DNA of 64,000 nt from JAJCYX01 sp965243825. GTDB lineage: Bacteria > Chloroflexota > Dehalococcoidia > Lucifugimonadales > Lucifugimonadaceae. The translations under genes were made by a program, and so were the position numbers. Position 1 is the first letter of the stretch, and every line of letters begins with the position of its first letter. The notes below the pieces were generated by a model. The model saw only the letters and a list, made by a program, of their open reading frames with translations. It had not been told where the DNA came from and made no database searches. Of the stretch, positions 60,215 through 64,000 are shown in pieces. Location of the stretch: NCBI GenBank assembly GCA_965243825.1, contig CBDEVT010000001.1, positions 2,790,001 through 2,854,000 on the forward strand, given 5' to 3'.

Positions 60215-61276
60215 GTGTCGTATGACGAGGATAGGACGATCGTCTATCGAAACATCATAAGACCCATGGTTTTCAGCATGGATGCTGAGCGTTCCCATTC
60301 ACTTGGTGAATCCATCATGCGGGTTCCACTTCTCTGGAGACTGGCTGCACTCGGTTCGAAGGCGTCTGCAAAGGAGCTTCGGACCGATATCGCTGGTCTC
60401 GAACTGCCAACGCCAGTCGGAATGGCAGCAGGTTTCGATAAAGAGTGTCGAGTAATACGGCCTCTACTTTCCATGGGATTCGGCTTCGCCACCGCGGGGA
60501 CCGTCACCCTTGGTCCGCGACCCGGGAACCCTCCTCCGAGGATCATCAGGCAGCCTGAGCGATTCGCCATTTTGAACGCACTGGGATTTCCAGGACCAGG
60601 ACTCGACATAGCTGAAGAACGCATAGCGCGTATGAGCAAGTCAAAGGACAGGATGTTCATCAGCATCGCAGGAACCATTGAAGATGAGGTCATTGAATGC
60701 CATAAACGACTTCAACCTCACGGGGCCGCGATCGAGTTGAACATCTCGTCACCGAATACGGCCGGCCTGCGTGTATTCCACGAACCCGGTCGGCTGCGAG
60801 CCTTGATTGAGGCACTTGTTAAGCAGAAATCGGTTCCTCTGTTCGTAAAACTCCAGCCCTGGTCACGTGAGGACACCGCCCGAAGAGACTCGATCAGATT
60901 GGCGGAGACGGCTGTCTCTGCAGGTGCCGATGGGCTTGTGATAGCGAACACCCATCCTGTAGAACACGAAGGATTGTCCGCAAATCACCGTGGTGGACTG
61001 AGTGGCGCTCCACTGACGGATCACACTGCGCGAATGGTGGCTGAGATCAAGTCTGCGGTCGGCGGTGACGGAGAAGTGATTGCTTGTGGGGGGATTTTCA
61101 CAGCTGAAGATGTCTGGCAAATGTTATCGCTTGGTGCCTCTGCAGTTCAGCTTTACACAGCGTTTATCTACGAGGGGCCTGGGTTGCCTGCTCGAATAAA
61201 CCGAGAGTTGCTGAAGATGATGAAACGGGCAGAGATAACCAGTATCCGGGACATCCGTGGTCTTCCACCGGCCTGA
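60215..61276 (+). CDS. pyrD: Dihydroorotate dehydrogenase (class 2-like)
   Basis: An FMN enzyme of about 353 residues oxidising dihydroorotate to orotate in pyrimidine synthesis. It has PTPVGMAAGFDKECRVI, FATAGTVTLGPRPGNPPPRI, NALGFPGPGL, IELNISSPNTAGLRVF (catalytic Ser of class 2), VFVKLQPW and IACGGIFTAEDV. The start is uncertain: GTG 60215 gives the YRNIIRPMVFSMDAERSH N-terminus expected of class 2 enzymes; ATG 60266 gives 336 residues; upstream starts are less likely. Class 2 enzymes are quinone-linked, so menaquinone may be the acceptor. Confidence 0.88.
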   Translation: MSYDEDRTIVYRNIIRPMVFSMDAERSHSLGESIMRVPLLWRLAALGSKASAKELRTDIAGLELPTPVGMAAGFDKECRVIRPLLSMGFGFATAGTVTLGPRPGNPPPRIIRQPERFAILNALGFPGPGLDIAEERIARMSKSKDRMFISIAGTIEDEVIECHKRLQPHGAAIELNISSPNTAGLRVFHEPGRLRALIEALVKQKSVPLFVKLQPWSREDTARRDSIRLAETAVSAGADGLVIANTHPVEHEGLSANHRGGLSGAPLTDHTARMVAEIKSAVGGDGEVIACGGIFTAEDVWQMLSLGASAVQLYTAFIYEGPGLPARINRELLKMMKRAEITSIRDIRGLPPA

Positions 61277-61288
61277 GTCAGGAGAAGG

Positions 61289-62257
61289 CTACTGGCCCAT
61301 CAGGGAATCGACTTCGTTTCGAGTGCCCATCGACTCCTGGGCCCCATCCTGAGAAACACACCACGCTCCTGAAGCCATTCCGAGGCGGGCAGCGTCCACC
61401 AGGTCCATGCCCTCAGCCAGGCCGACAGCAAGCCCCCCGTTGAACGCGTCACCAGCGCCGACCGACGCAACCACACGAACTCTATATGCAGGCATGTAGA
61501 GCGATATGCCCTCAGATTCGACGTACGATCCTTCGTCACCAAGGGTGATTATGACAGTAGGTGTTCCCTGCTCGCGGATGATCTTTGCAGCGACGGCCGC
61601 CGACGCTTCATCGATAACCGCGATACCGGACAGCGACTCCGCTTCACCCTGGTTCGGAGTCATGATGTCGGGGTAGTCGTAGAAGTCATCGGGTACATCA
61701 CGTGCGGGTGCTGGGTCGAGGACTACCGTTACTCCAAGCTCGCGAGCCACTTTCATCACCTCGTAGGTCACCGCGAGGGGTATCTCCTGTTGAACCAATA
61801 GCACACTCGCGTTTACCAGAGCACCACAGGCCGCATCGACCTGGTCTTTGTTGCAACGAGCGTTTGCTCCATAAACCGCATTCACATAGTTCTCGCCAGT
61901 TGGATCTATGAAGATTGCTGCAATCCCCGATGCTGTCTCAGGGTCTGCAGCCAGCAGTGAGGTATCGATACCCTCGTCGTCCATGAAGCCGCGCATCTCT
62001 TCGCCGAAAAGGTCTGTACCGAGTCGGCCTACCATCTGGACCGAGCCGCGGTCACGAGAAAGACGGGCCGCCGCCACCGCCTGGTTCCCACCCTTGCCTC
62101 CAGGTGCCGTGTAGAAACGCGTTCCCTCTGTGGTTTCGCCGGGGCCTGCCAGACGAGGGGTCTCAATCATGAGGTCCATGTTGACGCCGCCTAGTACGAC
62201 GATTCTCCCCTGCTGGCTGGAACGATCTGATGTGGCGTCGATTTGGCTTGTAGTCAA
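61289..62257 (-). CDS. rbsK: Ribokinase (PfkB family carbohydrate kinase)
   Basis: A 322-residue PfkB-family sugar kinase. It has VVLGGVNMDLMIETP, GGKGGNQAVAAARL (signature 1, typical of ribokinase), NYVNAVYGANARC, VLDPAPARDVP and the ATP/anion-hole motif SVGAGDAFNGGLAVGL with the catalytic Asp. The ribokinase identity is likely but other pentose or 2-keto-3-deoxy sugar substrates are possible. The last could tie it to the mannonate dehydratase. It is downstream of the Cof-type phosphatase with 45 bases between. Confidence 0.8.
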   Translation of the reverse strand: MTTSQIDATSDRSSQQGRIVVLGGVNMDLMIETPRLAGPGETTEGTRFYTAPGGKGGNQAVAAARLSRDRGSVQMVGRLGTDLFGEEMRGFMDDEGIDTSLLAADPETASGIAAIFIDPTGENYVNAVYGANARCNKDQVDAACGALVNASVLLVQQEIPLAVTYEVMKVARELGVTVVLDPAPARDVPDDFYDYPDIMTPNQGEAESLSGIAVIDEASAAVAAKIIREQGTPTVIITLGDEGSYVESEGISLYMPAYRVRVVASVGAGDAFNGGLAVGLAEGMDLVDAARLGMASGAWCVSQDGAQESMGTRNEVDSLMGQ

Positions 62258-62302
62258 CTTGCGGTCTATCTCCGTTTGGGGGGTGTTTAGCTGTGTCTTG
62301 GG

Positions 62303-63127
62303 CTAGCGGCCAAGCTTACCCTGCTTCAGAAGGTTTTGGATAAGCACCGGCACCCCATGCTCATCCGGTCCTGGAATCTGGATGTCAGCTACCTCAGCAA
62401 CCCTGGAACTAGCGTTGCCTGAAGCGATTCCAAGGCCGGCCCACTCGATCATCGAAATGTCGCCTTCCCCGTCACCAACAGAGATCACCTCACTCCGATC
62501 GATCCCGTAGTCATTGCATACGCGTGCGAGGGCAGTGTGCTTTGTGGCCAGTAGCGACGCCACTTCACAGAAATGAGGCAGTGACTGCGTAACGGCTACT
62601 TGGGTGGCGAGTTTCGCTCGCAATTTACCGCTCAGACTGGTGATCAGCGGAGGTTCGTCGACGGCCATAACTACCAATGGTCCGTTGGCGACGACTTCAT
62701 TCAAATCCGGCACAAATCGGAGCTCAGTCTTCATGCGTTCTGTATACTCGACTGCCCACTCAGATCTGTTTTCGACCCATATTTCGTCGTCTGCATAGAC
62801 GTTGATATGTGCCGAAGAACCTCTCATCTCCTCAAGAGTACTTCGTGCCAATCGCGGCTCGAGCAATTCTCTACGAATGTCTGTGACGCCGTCTGGCGAT
62901 GTCGTTATTCCACCCTGGTAACTGATTGTTGGCCCGTTGGTTCCACATTCGGCTGCGTAGCGCAGAGCTGAGCGACGCATACGACCGGTGACCAGTGAAA
63001 CCAGCACTCCTGCCGCAACAGCCTCATGGATCGCTTCAATCGTTCGTTTCGGAACTCGGTAGTCTCGCCCCGCTATAGTTCCATCAACATCGAGCGCAAG
63101 CATGCGGTATTTTGGAGAGCCGGTCAT
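62303..63127 (-). CDS. Cof-type HAD hydrolase
   Basis: A 274-residue HAD phosphatase of the Cof (IIB) type. The catalytic D-x-D is at residues 13-15 (LALDVDGTIAG), motif II is in LVSLVTGRMRR, the Lys is in TKHTALARVCNDY, and the Mg aspartates are in SVGDGEGDISMIE. Such enzymes dephosphorylate sugar phosphates, FMN or PLP. The start overlaps the end of the upstream MFS gene (ATGA at 63124-63127), so the two are coupled; transport plus dephosphorylation is plausible. Confidence 0.9.
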   Translation of the reverse strand: MTGSPKYRMLALDVDGTIAGRDYRVPKRTIEAIHEAVAAGVLVSLVTGRMRRSALRYAAECGTNGPTISYQGGITTSPDGVTDIRRELLEPRLARSTLEEMRGSSAHINVYADDEIWVENRSEWAVEYTERMKTELRFVPDLNEVVANGPLVVMAVDEPPLITSLSGKLRAKLATQVAVTQSLPHFCEVASLLATKHTALARVCNDYGIDRSEVISVGDGEGDISMIEWAGLGIASGNASSRVAEVADIQIPGPDEHGVPVLIQNLLKQGKLGR

Positions 63128-64000
63128 GTACTCGCAGTCCCGCTTGAATTCCCGCCACGCCGGTCATTCGCATGGTCGCCTGTGATATCCGTGCGTGACT
63201 CTGTGTGACCGACCTGAGAGCTTCCAACATGAGAGACGGAAACAGAGGCCCGCGTTTCAGCCCCAGGCTCATCATTTGGGTCATCATTCTGGTGACTGTG
63301 TTCGTGATGATTGCCATCGCGTTCGACGGCGAATGACGATGATCTAGCATCTGATTCTCGCTCATCCTTAGGTTTCACATTTCTCAGCTTCACGAACTCA
63401 GGCGAGATGATCCATGTGATTCCCAGTAAGGTCAGCCCGGCGATTGCCATTATCATCACGGCAGCTGGAGCTCCAGCTGCTTCAGCTATGGCTCCAATCG
63501 CGAGCGCAGACACCGGGCCTGTACCGATTGTCACTGCGAGCACACCAAGCACCCGACCGCGCATCTCTGTGGGCGTCGTGGAGATGATCATGATGCTCTG
63601 CATCGTTCCGAACCCTGACATTCCGAATCCGGCAACGAACAAGACGGGTATTGCTACCAGGTACCACGGCACACGACTGAACGCGAGGATCATCGCAAGG
63701 AAAAAGACGGAGCCGTAGAAATAGATGCGGCTGTATTGTGCCGGAGTTGCCCTTGATGCCACCCAGAGGGCGCCTAACGTCGCTCCCAGGCCCTCCGCAC
63801 TGATTAACAGGCCCATGAGTGTATTGCTGACTCCAAAAGTTCGTTCCGCAATTACTGGAACCATTGACTGATACGGGAAGGCGAACATGTTCATGATCAC
63901 CGTGACAGCCAGAACGGTGACAATCACAGAATCACGACGGATGTAGCGCACCCCTTCGACGATGTTGCGTATTGGGCCGATGCGCGTGGCGTCCCTTGGG
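63124..64000 (-). CDS. MFS transporter, 5' part beyond the window
   Basis: The C-terminal part (about 290 residues) of a major facilitator. The frame is open to the window edge, so the N-terminal half is missing. Six hydrophobic helices are visible, with a PTEMRGRVLGVLAVTIGTGP loop typical of the MFS_3/EntS group, as in the transporter at 56882. The C-terminus has a 90-residue hydrophilic tail rich in His, Asp and Glu (GNHHEHSHQNDDPND). It overlaps the HAD gene by four bases. Confidence 0.85.
   Translation of the reverse strand, partial: PRDATRIGPIRNIVEGVRYIRRDSVIVTVLAVTVIMNMFAFPYQSMVPVIAERTFGVSNTLMGLLISAEGLGATLGALWVASRATPAQYSRIYFYGSVFFLAMILAFSRVPWYLVAIPVLFVAGFGMSGFGTMQSIMIISTTPTEMRGRVLGVLAVTIGTGPVSALAIGAIAEAAGAPAAVMIMAIAGLTLLGITWIISPEFVKLRNVKPKDERESDARSSSFAVERDGNHHEHSHQNDDPNDEPGAETRASVSVSHVGSSQVGHTESRTDITGDHANDRRGGNSSGTAST

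Noticed and set aside
1..64000. Phage, insertion sequence, integrase or plasmid functions
   Set aside because: No transposase, recombinase, replication or structural phage gene and no terminal inverted repeats were seen on either strand.

Overview
The window looks like chromosomal DNA of a free-living, probably aerobic or microaerophilic bacterium. The most likely group is Chloroflexota, in the SAR202/Dehalococcoidia neighbourhood. This placement is inference, from four things: a peptide-type binding lipoprotein whose post-lipobox linker is a Val/Glu/Thr-rich repeat; several paralogous amidohydrolases, aldo/keto reductases, SelA-like PLP enzymes and enolase-superfamily genes; menaquinone made by the futalosine route; and frequent GTG/TTG starts. 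No phage, transposase, integrase, CRISPR or rRNA is visible. The only RNA gene found is a tRNA for selenocysteine.

Layout. 0-2.8 kb: a truncated PhnB/VOC protein, two coupled AHSA1/SRPBCC proteins, and a cytoplasmic BNR-repeat protein coupled to a MoaD/ThiS-like protein. 2.8-7 kb: sucB and sucA of 2-oxoglutarate dehydrogenase on the minus strand. 7-10.1 kb: an aldo/keto reductase and an unrecognised two-gene unit (an amphipathic protein and a zinc-ribbon protein that share a short Gly-rich motif). 10.3-35 kb: a catabolic region with three SelA-like PLP enzymes, two deacetylase-type amidohydrolases, an N-acyl-D-amino-acid deacylase, mannonate dehydratase, a peptide-type ABC importer without ATPase genes, a sulfatase, a DUF3604 protein, an aldo/keto reductase, threonine aldolase, a large alpha/beta hydrolase, an enolase-superfamily enzyme and a short-chain reductase. 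It reads as uptake and breakdown of acylated D-amino acids, amino sugars or sugar acids; the substrates cannot be read from sequence.

35-44 kb: tRNA-Sec, a radical SAM protein of the DNA modification/repair type, three receiver-only response regulators, a DUF3052 protein, a fur/zur-znuC-znuB metal-uptake operon with two matching operator-like palindromes, two GNAT acetyltransferases, a rhomboid protease and a small basic protein followed by a strong terminator. 44-52.7 kb: one minus-strand run carrying tetR-ubiA-ubiX-ubiD-mqnE-mqnA-mqnC-mqnD-GNAT, nearly the whole futalosine menaquinone pathway. Only the futalosine/aminofutalosine nucleosidase step, the polyprenyl-diphosphate supply and the final methylation are missing.

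52.8-64 kb: mainly housekeeping genes: an SMP-30-like lactonase, an ATP-grasp enzyme, mutL, two MFS transporters (one cut by the window end), threonine dehydratase, an unrecognised protein, dihydroorotate dehydrogenase, a ribokinase-like kinase and a Cof-type HAD phosphatase.
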